Shown here piece after piece: positions 12,983 to 24,045 of a stretch of DNA of 64,000 bases. The notes below the pieces were generated by a model. It ran no database searches, was not told the DNA's origin, and was given only the letters and a program-made list of their open reading frames with translations. Every line of letters begins with the position of its first letter. The first letter of the stretch is position 1. A program made the translations under genes and the position numbers. The DNA comes from Ligustrum vulgare (lineage: Eukaryota; Streptophyta; Magnoliopsida; Lamiales; Oleaceae), in the NCBI GenBank assembly GCA_963555705.1, contig OY743169.1:49962124-50026123 (forward strand), given 5' to 3'.

Positions 12983-14790
12983 TGTTAGCTCAATAGTAAA
13001 CTAACCAAGAAGGGGGTGAATTGGTTTATAAAACTTTTTCGATAAATAATCTCAAACTTAAAATCAATAGGTACAAGTATTAGCACTTAGTGTTACAAGT
13101 AACTAAACTATCAATGTAGTGTGCTATATATGTGTAAACTTAATTGATAAAGCAAGTATAGTACTTAGATATAGTGTTGCACAATATAAATTGATAGAAT
13201 AGAGTAAGTGCAATGTAAGAAGTAAAAGGGATAAGAGAGTGCAAACGCGATTTATGGAGGTTCAATCAACCAACGTGATCTACGTCCCCCGTTACCGAGC
13301 TCTCCGTCACGAGCAAGGCCAAATCCACTATTTTTGTAACTTACAACAAGGAGTACCAAATCCTTAGGCGACTTACAACAAGGAGAACCTATCCTTTACA
13401 ATCGAGTTTTCACACGGCTCTCGAAACCAACAATCGAGTTTTCACAAGGCTCTCGAAACCACAAGATATAATGAATTGAATTTACAATTGAAATAACTCT
13501 CTTGACAAATGATATACTCAAATTAAGTACCGAGAGAGTTAGGCTAACACTTCAATAGATAGCAATGAATTAAGCTCGAGTGTTAGAGAAAAACTTTGAT
13601 GCAAATGATAATGAAAAGTTCAATGCAATCAAACAAAGTTTTTCAAATAATCTCTTGTTAAAAATATTGAATCAAATTAAGTACCAAGAGATGCCACACT
13701 TGAATAATTAACAATAAGTTAAGCTCAAAGTGTTTAGGCAATGGAACTTTGATGAATCAAATGATAATGAAAAATGTAGCACAAATAATCAAAGTTCCTT
13801 AATTGGAATTTCTCTCTTTTAAAAGATTAAAACAAGTTTAGAAAAAAGAGAGACTTACACTTCAATTCCAATATAGTGTGAAGATGTTGAAGAAATTTAA
13901 ACAATGTAAAACCAAGAATCTTCACAAAACTTTCTTCCAAAAACTTTGATGAAATTGATAAAACAAAGTTTAGATCAATCAAAGTTTTATGAAAATGATA
14001 GATGAATATAAACCAAGTAAGAACAATAAATTTTCACAAGAAAGTTTGTATAAAATGTTTTCTAAGTTGTTGTGAATGAATGCAAGAGAGAAGGCTATTT
14101 ATAGATTAAATTTTGCACATTCTGTCTTTTGCGGTCGACCTGTTCAGCCATGCGGTCGACCTCAATATATCCGTTGCAAGAAAATAGCCGTTGAGTTCAA
14201 AAATAGCAGTGCGGAAGATCAGTGCGGTCGACCTCTCTTTTGTCATGCGGTCGACCCTCCCTTATCATGCGGTCGACCTCAAAAAACAGCATTTCAAGAT
14301 TTTGTTTTTTCAAGGTTTTCTGACTTGTTTTTCAATAGTATAATCATGATTTAAGATCAAATAACCTTTGAAAGACAATCTTGACTTAGATAAAAATATT
14401 TTATGCAAGTGATGAATTTTCAAGTAAGTTTCTTGATGCATAAAAAATCATTTTCGAGCTCGTTGAATTTCATCGCTAAAGATTGAGAATGTTATACATT
14501 TACATATGTTAAATCAACTCTAATCTTGTATGCTTGAATTCTTGATCTTCATGTCATGCTTTTCAACCTTAATTTTGATCTTTGAATATCTTCGATTCTT
14601 TCTTGATCTTCTTTGCGTCTCATGTGCTCGATCACATACTTTTGATTTATAGATTTGAGAGACGATTTGAACATAGAGTGCTTTGAATATTTATCATTAC
14701 ATGAAACACTTGAAGCACACTTGTTAGCAACACAATAAATTCTTGTTTGTTATGATCAAAACAATAAGGTCAAATTGACCAAGGTCAACA
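12983..14790 (-). mobile_element. Solo LTR, 1.81 kb, TSD GGTGG
   Basis: The ends are TGTTAGCTC and AAGGTCAACA, flanked by GGTGG on both sides (12978-12982 and 14791-14795). A good TATA box on the minus strand (plus-strand CTATTTATAG at 14095-14104), followed in that direction by a CT-rich leader, sets the orientation. Five copies of GCGGTCGACC lie upstream of the TATA box (14131-14278). It is inserted inside the G-rich arm, so it is younger than the array. No coding sequence remains; the 92-codon frame across the boxes is an artefact. Confidence 0.8.
14095..14281 (-). promoter_or_regulatory. LTR promoter with five GCGGTCGACC boxes
   Basis: The TATA box CTATAAATAG lies on the minus strand at 14104-14095. 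Boxes start near 14131, 14152, 14224, 14247 and 14269, all upstream in the direction of transcription. The core GGTCGACC is a perfect 8-bp palindrome. The role as an upstream promoter element is inferred from position and repetition. Confidence 0.5.
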
Positions 14791-14795
14791 GGTGG

Positions 14796-15870
14796 GTAGG
14801 GTGGGGTCGAGGTCGGGTTGGAGGTTGGAAAAAGTAGAAGAAAAAAAATATTTTTTGGGTGGATGGGTGGGTTGAGATGGGGTGGTTGGGGTGAAGTGAG
14901 AAAAAATAGAAGAAAAATAATTTTTGGATGTGGTATGGTGGTGGCGGGGTGCGGTGGGGCGGTTGGAGGGAAGTATGAAAAAATAGAAAAAAAAAATCAT
15001 TTTTAGATGAGGTGGGGTGGGGTGTAAAAAATAGAAGAAAAATCTTTTTTGGATGGGGGTAGGGTGGGGTGGGATAGGATGGGGCGGTTGAGGTGAAGTA
15101 TGAAAAAATAGAAGAAAAATCATTTTTGGGTAGGGAGGGTTGGGGTGGGATGGGTTGTTAGGGTGGGTGTGAAAATATAAAAGAAAAATAATATTTAGGT
15201 GGGGTAGGATGGGTTGGGTTGGGGTGGATGGGTGGGTGGGTGGCGAGGTAGGGTCGGAACGGGGTGGGTGGTGGTGTGGAAAATTAGGGAAAAAAAATTA
15301 ATTTTGGGTGGGGTGGGGTTGCGGGGTGGGGTCTAGGCGAGTCGTGAAAAAGTAATGGGAAAAAATCATTTTGGATGAGGTGGGTTGGGGTAGGGTCTGG
15401 GTCGAGGTTGGTGGGGGAGTTGAAAATTAGAAGAAAAAAATTAATTTTAGGTGAGGTGGGTGGGGTTGGGGTAGGTGACGGGGTAGGATCTGGGCGAGTT
15501 GTGGAAAAGTAGTAAAAAAATCATTTTGGGTGAGGTGGGGCTGGAGTAGGGTGGGGTGGGAAAACATCTCAAAAAAAACTTATTTTTGGGTGGGGTGGGG
15601 TGGGTTGGGATGGGAGTGTGTGGGTGAGATGAGAAAAAAATAGAAGTAAAATCATTCTTGTGGTGTGGTGTGGTGTGGTGGGGTGGGATTGGGTTGGGGA
15701 GGAGTGGGGTAGGTAAGGTGGTGGAGGTGAGTGTGGAAAAGTAGAAGGAAAAAAGTCATTTTTCGAGTTGAGTTGGGATGGGATGGGATGGGGTGGGGGT
15801 GGGTGTGGGTGGGGTTGGTTACCGGGGTGGGGTGGTTTGAGTGTCAGTTTGGGTTGGGTTGTGTTGGGAT
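14796..15870 (-). repeat. G-rich minisatellite, outer right arm
   Basis: Many units of GGGTGGGGTGGG plus AATAGAAGAAAAATCATTTTT repeat with a period of roughly 70-80 bp, the mirror of 9846-11420. The G-runs are candidates for quadruplex formation. Frames on either strand are compositional. Confidence 0.85.
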
Positions 15871-15990
15871 GAAGTGGTTGTAAATTAGATATTGTTTTGA
15901 TTTTATTATTTAATATTATATAAGTTTTAATTTAATATATAAATGATAATTATTATAATATTATGTTAATTAATTAACTAATTAACGCCT

Positions 15991-16449
15991 GATTTTAAAA
16001 AAAAAAAATCTTAAGTTTGTTATGTTTGAAAAGTGAAATTTTTAGTTGTATAATTATGTACTTTTCCCTTCAAATAAACATGGAACTTAACATAATCATA
16101 TCATATTAATTCAAAGCCCGATCCATCAAAATTCACAAAAAAGATAGAAGTGATTTTACCTTAGTGGAGCTGGAAGGAAGAAAGTAATAAAATCGAAAAT
16201 GAACCCTTTTTTTAAATAGAAAATATGAAGCTATCACTAGTTAGAACATTATACACTAGTATATGTCGGTTCATTTTCTCAATTAAATCAATTTTTCATT
16301 CAAAAAAAAAAAAAAAATACATAAATAAGGGCTTTAGAAATACAAAACTCAATGAAAAGATCAAACTTGTACATTTTCAAAAATCTAGTTGTAATTAAGA
16401 TTAATTAATTAACTTAAACAATTAAAATTATTTTATGAATTATATATAT
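15991..16449. other. AT-rich spacer
   Basis: AT-rich sequence with a poly-A tract near 16300. Nothing else recognised. Confidence 0.4.
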
Positions 16450-16689
16450 TTAGGTCACACGATATTGTAAAATTTAAGATCATAAAAGACAAATCTTTCA
16501 AGTCATAAATTGATTTTAGGTTACAAATTGATTTAGAGTTCAAGTCATGGTAAGGTCATAGGTCACAACCACCCTTATTTTCGATCATAACCATCATTTT
16601 TAAGGTCACAAGCACCATTATTTATGATCACAACCATCTTTTTAAAGATCACAATATTTATTTCAAGGTCACAAGGAATAAAATTTTAG
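16450..16689 (+). repeat. GGTCACAACCACC-type degenerate repeats
   Basis: Repeats of GGTCACAA and GATCATAACCATC resemble the central block of the large inverted repeat. They continue as CCACCA text after the hAT MITE (17269-17420). This could be a degraded relative or fragment of that element. Confidence 0.5.
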
Positions 16690-16697
16690 GTCGTAGC

Positions 16698-17260
16698 TAG
16701 TGGTGGGCATTAACCCACCAAACCCGCTAAAACCGCCCAATCCAACTCGATCGATTTGGGTCGATTTTTGATGAAAATTGGGTTGGGTTAGGGTTCTAAA
16801 AAAAAAAATTTGGTCAGGTTGGGTGGGTTGTAGGTTGGGTGAAAAACCCAACCTGACCCAACCCAACAAAAATTTTAAAAATATAAGACCATTTAAATTT
16901 TAAGAATCTCAAGCACATTTATAATTTGAATGAAATTCAAATATGATTTGAACATATTTTAGTTTTATTAGCAAGTATTCAATTTATTATATTTGAGCTT
17001 ATTGTATTTTACATAATTGATTTGAGTTAATAGTTGATTTATGGACTTAATTTTTAAAATTTCAAAATATTTTGCTAATTGGATCAAAGCCCAAACTGCC
17101 CAAACCAACCTAACCCTACCGAAACTTGATTGGGTTGGGTTGGGTTGTGTTTGAACTTATGCTTAGGTTAGGTTGTGTTGCTTTTTTATCAACTCGACGA
17201 TAATGGGTTGAGTTCGGGTTGGGCAAAAAATCGACCCAACCCAACCCACGCCCACCCCTA
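16698..17260. mobile_element. hAT-type MITE, 563 bp
   Basis: Terminal inverted repeats TAGTGGTGGGCAT and CGCCCACCCCTA are flanked by 8-bp direct repeats GTCGTAGC (16690-16697) and GTCATAGC (17261-17268), with one mismatch. The 8-bp TSD and TAG(G/T)GGTGGGC ends are typical of hAT MITEs. The interior is rich in GGGTTGGGTTGGG, in both orientations. The 66-codon minus-strand frame is not a gene. Confidence 0.8.
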
Positions 17261-17268
17261 GTCATAGC

Positions 17269-17580
17269 CACCAACTTCTCCTTCGACCATCAAAGAACAT
17301 GACCACCGCATCTACCACCACAAGCACAGCATCCACCGTCCAGTTACACCCACCACCAAACCATCAGATGCACCAGCACAACCTTCACTACATCATGTTC
17401 GCTGCAGCCTTCACCACACAAACACAGCTAATAGCTTGCACCCCCACCAACACCGTCGTCCAGTCAACAAAAGGTAGAAAAAACAAAACCACTATCACAA
17501 ATATACACATACATGAATTTTTCTGGAAAAGTACCAAAGAAAGAAACATTAATCAAACAATGATGTTCCAAGAATCATGA
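17269..17580 (+). repeat. CCACCA-rich low-complexity segment
   Basis: Repeated CACCACCA/CATCACCA text produces a Thr/His/Pro-rich 93-codon frame (17299-17580) without a recognisable domain. It is treated as low complexity, related to 16450-16689. Confidence 0.5.
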
Positions 17581-18050
17581 TATATGCAGGAACATCTTCA
17601 AAACCGCATGAATATGTAAAGACCTTTTTTTCTTGAATCTAATAGCTTCAGCAATTATTCTCCTGATTTCTTTCCCCTACAAACATAAGATTTACTGGTA
17701 TTGTATTATTGCCTTCTTGATTTGATTCCAGGTGTGCATTAAATTCCAAGAATTCAACAATGGAGAATCATGTATGACATCACCAACTAATCATTTTCTT
17801 CTTTCGTTTTCCTCGATTTCGTTAAGATAACAGCGAAATTCTTGAATTCTTCTTGAATTCGAATTGAGGAATGAATCCGACCGAGCAGCTATAAGGACAA
17901 ATACCTAATAGCTGAAGATGATCAAGAATAAGTCTATCAACATCGGGGTGGAACAACAAATAAAGCACTTTGGACGACGAAGTTGGAGGGGGTGCAGGGG
18001 CGTCGCTTCTTCCATCATAGCAGCACCGCTCCTCGAGGTAAGTATCCGCG
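17581..18050. other. Unassigned segment, possible gene remnant
   Basis: Non-repetitive, moderately GC-rich text at 17840-18040 ends in an excellent plant splice donor, CTCGAG|GTAAGTAT (18034-18045), directly before a solo LTR. More than one plus-strand frame is open over the last 100 bp or so, so no protein can be assigned. Confidence 0.25.
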
Positions 18051-19542
18051 TGATAAGTGTGTTTTATACACTTATTTGTACGTCTAAATTAGAATAAATT
18101 ATTATCATTTTAGAATATATGCTATTTAATTTGTGTTTATCTGTTTACTTTGCAGAAAATATCTCGAAAGATGAAGAATGAAGTAATTGATGAGAAAAAT
18201 CCATAATTGGATGTTGATTGGAGCTAAAACGAGCAATTGATAAGTTTGTGACGTCAACCGGAAAGATGCAATGTGCCAAAATGAACGAATCAGAGGTTGG
18301 AGGACCTAGTTGAATGAATTAAGAGCTTAAATGGGCAAATCAAGAAGAAGATAAAGTTTAGGGACTAAATTGCAACAATTGAAAGTTGAGGATTGAATGT
18401 GCAATTAAAAGTCAGGGACCAACTTACACAGCCGAAAAAAGATGGAAGTCGCGATCGCTGGATACATACCACGCGATCTCGAGAAGACACAAAATTGTAA
18501 CCCGAGAGTTTTAATGTATTCCACGCGATCGCTAGGGTTTTACCCACGCGATTGCGTCCTTATCAGGCTGGGCCGACTCTGGGCTTTTTCTCGCGATTTT
18601 CAACAGAATTCTCTCTTTTTGACCTATGTTTTCTCCAAAACCTATATATACAACACATGAGGCACGAAAATCAGACCTTTGCCTCTCCATAGAATGAGCC
18701 ACAACAGATATTTTAATTCAAATTCTTGGAGATTCAAGTATCGCAGAGGGGCGTGAATTGAAGATACTTGAAGAATTGATAATTTGTGCAATCTTTCCAT
18801 TCTTCGTTGTTATTTTCAATGAACGTCATTATATTTTGTTTTTGTTATTTAAATATGATGTGTAGCTAGATTTGACGTTGGGATGAACGATGTAGCCTAG
18901 TTAATTATTTTAATTCCATATTCCGTGTTTTAACGCTTCAATGCATGTGTTGATTTATTATTGCGTTTAACGCGTGAATGAACTGGCCACTTATTCATGA
19001 TTTTATGTGTTATTTCCATAATCCGAGATGTAAGTTAATAACATAGATCTAGGTAATAAATCCGGTAATTGAACGAGAGATAGAGATATACTCTTGTAAT
19101 TATTGCGGCCGTGTGTGAATTCTTGTGTGTAATGCATCTAGATAAGGAATATTCAGACCCACTGTAGAGATACATGGTTGACTTATTTAGGTAGAGTTTA
19201 TTTAAACTCGAGAGAGGAATCTCATTTTAAATTAGTGAATTCGACCGAATGCATATTTAAGAAATAAAACTGGAATTGGAGTTAATTTAATTGGTTAGGT
19301 GAAATCGTAAATCCCAACTACTTTACAATCGTATGTGAAAACAAAACAATTCTCTAATTTTAAATTCTTCAGTTTAATTCTTTAGTTTTAGTTTAAAATC
19401 TCAAATTATTTCATCTGTTCAAATAAAGTGTAGAACTAAAATATTTCGGTAATTAATAGAAGTCCTCGTGAGACGATAATCCGGACTCCTAGGTCCACTT
19501 TATTACTTCTCATGACCTGTGCACTTGCGGGGGTATTTCGCA
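18051..19542 (+). mobile_element. Solo LTR, TGATAAGTGT family, copy 1
   Basis: It starts TGATAAGTGTGTTTTATACA and ends near TGCACTTGCGG...TTTCGCA. The same start and the CACTTGCGG 3' motif recur at 55865-57625 and, inverted, at 33941-36164. Flanks CCGCG and TCGTG differ by two transitions, compatible with an old 5-bp duplication decayed at CpG. A TATA box lies at 18643-18650 (CTATATATA) with CG-rich boxes just upstream. No internal coding region. The 3' motif resembles Athila-type LTRs, but the lineage is not assigned. Confidence 0.65.
18448..18650 (+). promoter_or_regulatory. LTR promoter with CGATCG boxes
   Basis: Boxes: GCGATCGC at 18451, CCACGCGATCTCG at 18469, CCACGCGATCGC at 18521 and CCCACGCGATTGCGT at 18543. 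TATA at 18643-18650. The last box is about 85 bp from the TATA box. Confidence 0.5.
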
Positions 19543-20239
19543 TCGTGAGATATTAGTGAACACCGAGCCGTGGTTGCCTTGATATCGTTAATGTGAAATC
19601 GATGCCCTATCAAAATCCATGTTCAAACTCCTCTCATTTTCAGAAGTTAAATCATCTCCATTGATTCCACCGCATTGATCGTCCCCAACAATTTGTGAAA
19701 TGCATTTTTCTCTATTCGATTTCTTCTAAATTCATCAATAATTCATACGAATCGATGACCAGAAATTAATTTCAATAAAAAAAAGCAATTATGGCAGTAC
19801 AAGGCATCTTCTAGGGAGAGATTTGGTGGAGCAATCACTAAAATTTGTTGGGCAACAATGGTGGCTGCGTGGCTATGTGAAATGAAAGAGAGAGAGGGAG
19901 AGAGAGAGAGAGAAAGACTTGGAGGCTGAGGAGATGAAATAATTAAGGGTGCGTTTGATTGAAAAGATGGAAAATGGGTGGTAAGAAAATATTTTCTAGG
20001 AAATTGATTTGCTTGGAAAATATTCCCCTGGAAAAATACATTTAATTGTGTTTGTTTGGTTTAAAATGAAAGGTAGAAAATATGAAATTTTCTAACTTTT
20101 GTTGTTTGATTGAGATTATTTGCCTGAAAAATAATTGTATAAATCAGGACCCAATCTCAATTTCAAGACTTAAAACACGTATCAAAAATAAATTAATTCA
20201 TCATAATTAATTACTTCTCAGGGTTACTAGTATCATTCC
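19543..20239. other. Spacer with GA repeat and MITE-like remnant
   Basis: A (GA)n tract lies near 19890-19915. A segment beginning AAGGGTGCGTTTGATTG at about 19948 resembles the start of another MITE-like segment at 31.9 kb. No gene identified. Confidence 0.35.
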
Positions 20240-20929
20240 TGATGGTGTCAAAAATCCTAACCTTGACGTGACAGGATCTGATGATACTTGATTGCTGGAA
20301 GAGATCAATGAACTCGCCTTGGATGACCTGCAAAAAAGGCGAGGAGGATTCTCTCCGTCGCCCCTCCGGTGTGAGAATTAATTTTCTGGAAAAAGATAGA
20401 GAGAGAATATATAACTGGAAAACGTAAAGAATTATGAATGAATAATTTGCTATGAAAAGAACTGTATTTATAAGGCTGAAAAAGCCCATAACTTCCTTTA
20501 TTTAAGGAAAGAGTCCTTTTGTCATAAACTTACCTTTTAAGAAGAATTCCATATTTATAAGGATTCAGTTTCCTTTTTGTAAAGGGTTTCCTTGTGGATC
20601 ATGTATTGTCTTGGGGCTCAAGTATATGGCCCATTAGCGAGGCCCAGTGATGAAAGAGGTTGGGAAGCCTGCAAATGTGGGCCATAGGTCGGTAAGAAAC
20701 GACCTTATCTTCGATTGTCAAAATGAATCACATCGGGTTGACCCCGACCTTAATGAGACCGGGTATTTTAATGAGGTGCCTTCGGGTTATTTTTGAACAG
20801 CGAATAGGTCGGCCATATGCCGACCATGGAGCTTTCGGTAGTAGGTCGGTCAAAGGAAGGCCATGACCTCGAGAGGTCGGTCAAAGGAATTATCCGTAAA
20901 TTTAGGGAGTAAGAAAATAATACCGATCA
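20240..20929 (-). repeat. 3' LTR of Tat element 1
   Basis: Plus-strand ends are TGATGGTGTCAAAA and ATACCGATCA. The minus-strand TATA box is at the plus-strand TATTTATAAG near 20464. A near-palindrome GGTCGGCCATATGCCGACC lies at 20807-20825, upstream of the TATA box in the direction of transcription. The Arg/Ser-rich minus-strand frame is not a gene. Confidence 0.9.
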
Positions 20930-21100
20930 ATGGCCCACGTGCGTCAGAGATCGGGACGAGATTTCTGGGTGCATGACAGCTATTAAATTTGCCAACTCAT
21001 CACATTTATTGCCTTTGCTATAAAAGAATTGACTTATGATGTTGACATGTGGCAGAAAAAATAACTTTTGGATTTTGAAATTTTTCCCGCCTAATTTGCC

Positions 21101-21109
21101 TATATATAT
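21101..21109 (+). promoter_or_regulatory. TATA box of the antisense gene
   Basis: TATATATAT at 21101-21109 lies about 165 bp upstream of the plus-strand ATG at 21275, and the intervening leader has no other ATG-initiated long frame. The position fits an internal promoter independent of the LTR. Inferred from sequence only. Confidence 0.45.
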
Positions 21110-21274
21110 GTGGTCCCCATAACCTCTTTACGTTTACTTTGCAAATTTTGAGAAATCAGAGAACTCGTCGGGCGACTTACACGACCTCTACTTCAACAAA
21201 AATTTTCTAGCATCTTAGGTACGCTCGGCCTATCCCGACCCCTCTAACTCTTTTATTATTTATTATAGGAAAGT

Positions 21275-23159
21275 ATGGCCAGACGTATGACAGTGGAAGA
21301 CCTTAGAGATGTAGAGGACCTAGATGAACCTCTAGAGGTCGAGCCATTAGGATTTTACGAGCCCCCACCTGACTTTGATGAGGACGAGTCTGATAACGGG
21401 GAAGAGGTCGAGGACAATCCTCGGGTAGTGAGGGAACCTAGGAGGGCAGAGCTCGAGCTACCAACCCATTACAATAAAATGAAAGAACACTTGGTCGAGG
21501 TAGACACGAGGAGATACGAATTAGTAGATAGATATACCGTTAGGGTCCCGGACAGGGATGAGTATTCATATCATTGCCGGGAAGGGGAGATGGTTGTGTA
21601 CCACGAGGCCTTGGTGGCCAGGCTTAGGTTTCCCCTGCACCATTTTTTTGTGGATTTCTTACTTACCGCGAGCATATTGCCCGGTCAACTAGCTCCCAAT
21701 GGGTGGAGAATCCTTGTATATTTTTTCATATTATGTAGGAGTTTAGGAATAGAGCCCACCATTAACCTTTGCAAATATCTGTTAGAACTTAAGTACTTGT
21801 CCCGATGTAATAGCTTTGTATATTTGTGCGGGAAGGGTAGGTTCGAGGTTCAATGGGTTCCTTCCTCCATAAAGTATTGGAAGGAAATGTTTTTCTTTAT
21901 CAAACCTAAAGAGGGCGAGACCATATTTTGGCCGACCTTCAGGAGACCCGATGTAGATAATTTCAATAGGATGGGTAATCTGAGTGAGGAGGCCGTGACA
22001 GAACTTATGGCCGATGCTATCCAGGTGTGTGACTTTGGTTTGCTGGCTGAGGAAGCCAGTGACCTAGCAAATAGTGACATTCTGGACCAGGCCGGACTTG
22101 ACCTTCAGCCCGGTAGGGTTCGGCCTCTTAAATTACGTAATTAAAAATGCCCTTTTTTGCCTTTTTCTTATCTTCGTAGACTTTTCAGGAGGCTTTAACC
22201 TTCTTATCCTTTTTTCAGGAATGACTTTTGACTCTGAAGTTCTGAAGCAGGCCGCACTTGCTAAGGCCCAAAATGCTCGGGCGAAGAGGGCTGTTGATGG
22301 AGTGACCAGGAGGCGCCCTCAAAAGAGAGGAAGAGCCGGCACTTCAAGCTCGGGACAAACATCCAGATCTCAAGAGGATGTCCCGCCACCAAGGGAAGAA
22401 AGGCCACCCAGGGGTCGGGCACATCTTCCTTCTGACTCCGAGCTTGAGGCCAACAACCCTTCTCTGGCCGACTGTAGGAGGAAGATGCAAGACTCCCTGC
22501 ATCTAGACCTTGTGAAAAAATACCAATATGAGATCGGTCTGGAGCGGGGAGTGGAACACATAATGAGCACGGCTCTCCAGGTAGTTCTTGAGATTTTGTT
22601 GCCATTCTTTAGCGAATATACATATTTACACAGAATTTTTACGACTTATTCGCCCGGTCTTCAGATGCTGAGCATTACCCAGGGAGTTGCAAACCAAAGC
22701 ATTGAGCGGGGTGAGACTGCGAGTCAGCTAGTGCACTCCGTTCAATACGAAGCCACCCGGGCTAATGCTGCCGAGGAGGAGCTGCGTAAAGTTAAGGCAA
22801 AACTCGAGGCCGCCCTCCAAAAGCGGGACAATGCTCGAGCTGAAGCTGGCCGTTACGCAGGGGAGCTTGAGCAGACTCGGGCACGGGAGCCCCAAATCCA
22901 AGCGTCAGCCATAGAGTCCTTCAAGGGTTCTGAAGATTACAAGCTTGCCTTGGGTATGTATGCATTGGAGTCTTATTCCCAAGCAATAAAGTAGGCAAGG
23001 GCTTGGTGCCTTCAGAAGATGCCCGAGCTAGACACGAGCCCTATGGCCGCCTTCCCCCTAGGTGCTGATGATCTTGACCTCAGCCCTTTTGAGGAGGAAG
23101 ATGACGCTGACTGTGAAGTGCTCGAGGATGCAGAGGAGGGGTTTGATGCCGAGGACTAA
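21275..23159 (+). CDS. Antisense gene of the Tat element (putative gypsy-type transposon protein)
   Basis: The gene lies opposite to gag-pol. The best model has three exons: 21275-22112, 22219-22580 and 22665-23159 (565 codons including stop). Introns are GT-AG at 22113-22218 and 22581-22664. The second is 84 nt and in frame, so it may be retained. Residues 1-80 are acidic. The region around residues 95-250 (LRFPLHHFFVDFLL, LAPNGWRILVYFF, FFIKPKEGETIF) resembles the plant 'putative gypsy type transposon' family (Pfam PF04195, from memory). The C-terminal third is a Glu/Arg/Ala coiled coil ending in an acidic tail. An in-frame TAG at 22992-22994 interrupts it, although similar coding text continues to the TAA at 23157. 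The function of this family is unknown. Confidence 0.7.
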
Positions 23160-24045
23160 AGTAATTGTAAATTCTCGTTGTAATGCCCGGGGTATACCCC
23201 GTAGCTTTTGTAAAACTCTTTGAATGAATTTGATTTTGTAAGTTTTTCGCCTTTAAATATTAAGTAGCTTTGATTCCATATCTTGATGATTATATGATCG
23301 GGTAACGGCCGATCATCTATTGTAGTTACAACCACGGGTTAACATTTCGCAGTATCAAGATTTAGTTTGAGACAATTGTCTAGCGAGGCCGGGTGAGCCC
23401 GATCCTTTCTAGTTGATTTTCTCAAAGATAGGATCATGCCTTTTACTTGGCAAAATTGCAAGAATTGTTTGATAAGGTCGGGTTATGCCGACCTTTTTAG
23501 GATTAATTTGCCAGGATGGAGTCGTGTCCGTAACTTTGTAAAATGGATGTGGTTTTTACAAAGGTCGGTCAATGAGAGCCCGGGCTATCCCGACCTTTCT
23601 TAATTTTGAATTTTTTATTTGGAAGTAATTTGTAACGCCTTGTCGTGAGACATTGTAAATTATCCGCGGAAGAATAATTTGTAAAGTCTTGCCATGAGAC
23701 ATTGTAAATTATTCGATGGGAAATAATTTGTAAAGTCATGTGAATGACCTTGTAAATTACTTCGATAACTGATCTTTGTAGTGCTCAATCTTTGGAAGAA
23801 GTGCTTTTATTAAATGGGACTAAATGATGGGCCTCGTTAAAACCTTACCCAGAAAAACCCATTGGGAAAAAATCTGGATAAGGAAAAAGAGTACTCGTCC
23901 CTTACACTGAAAGACAGAACAATGGGCACGCAGGGCCGACCATAATATTAACCGCTGGACGTGCAAGTCCAAAAACAAAAATAAAAATGGGCGCGCTGGC
24001 CCGACCTTAATAGGACTGAATGACTTGACATCAACAGAAATATGA
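23160..24045. other. Non-coding spacer between the antisense gene and pol
   Basis: This is probably the 3' region of the antisense gene. At 23625-23760 a unit of about 55 bp (TAATTTGTAAAGTC...ATTGTAAATTA) is repeated three times. Words GGTCGGGTTATGCCGACC and GGTCGGTC recur. No frame of note. Confidence 0.5.

Larger units (their letters stand above)
6470..15990. mobile_element. Giant inverted-repeat (foldback-like) element
   Basis: The two halves are reverse complements in composition and order. The left runs AT-rich end, CCCCACCC units, then GGTCACA units. The right runs TGTGACC units, GGGTGGGG units, then an AT-rich end. The turning point is near 11960. Subterminal text is similar in inverse orientation (TTAAAACTAATATAATATTA at the left against its complement near 15910-15940). 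Removing the two solo LTRs nested in the arms leaves arms of roughly 2.6 and 2.2 kb. No transposase frame is present, so it would be non-autonomous. The outer limits are approximate and no TSD was identified. It could instead be a palindromic satellite block. Confidence 0.6.

Noticed and set aside
14076..14354. 92-codon plus-strand frame with repeated CGRP words
   Set aside because: It is a translation of the five GCGGTCGACC boxes in an LTR promoter whose transcription runs the other way.
16698..17260. GGGTTGGGTTGGG text as an interstitial telomere
   Set aside because: The unit is not TTTAGGG, and the segment has hAT ends and an 8-bp TSD.
17299..17580. Thr/His-rich 93-aa ORF as a small secreted protein
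   Set aside because: CCACCA low complexity, no signal peptide, and related repeats nearby.
20211..20489. Minus-strand 92-codon ORF at the left end of Tat 1
   Set aside because: It crosses the LTR border and is LTR sequence; the matching part of the other LTR does not preserve it as a gene.
22261..22605. Minus-strand 114-codon ORF in the antisense gene
   Set aside because: It lies opposite the coding exons of the plus-strand gene and includes its intron; it has no domain.
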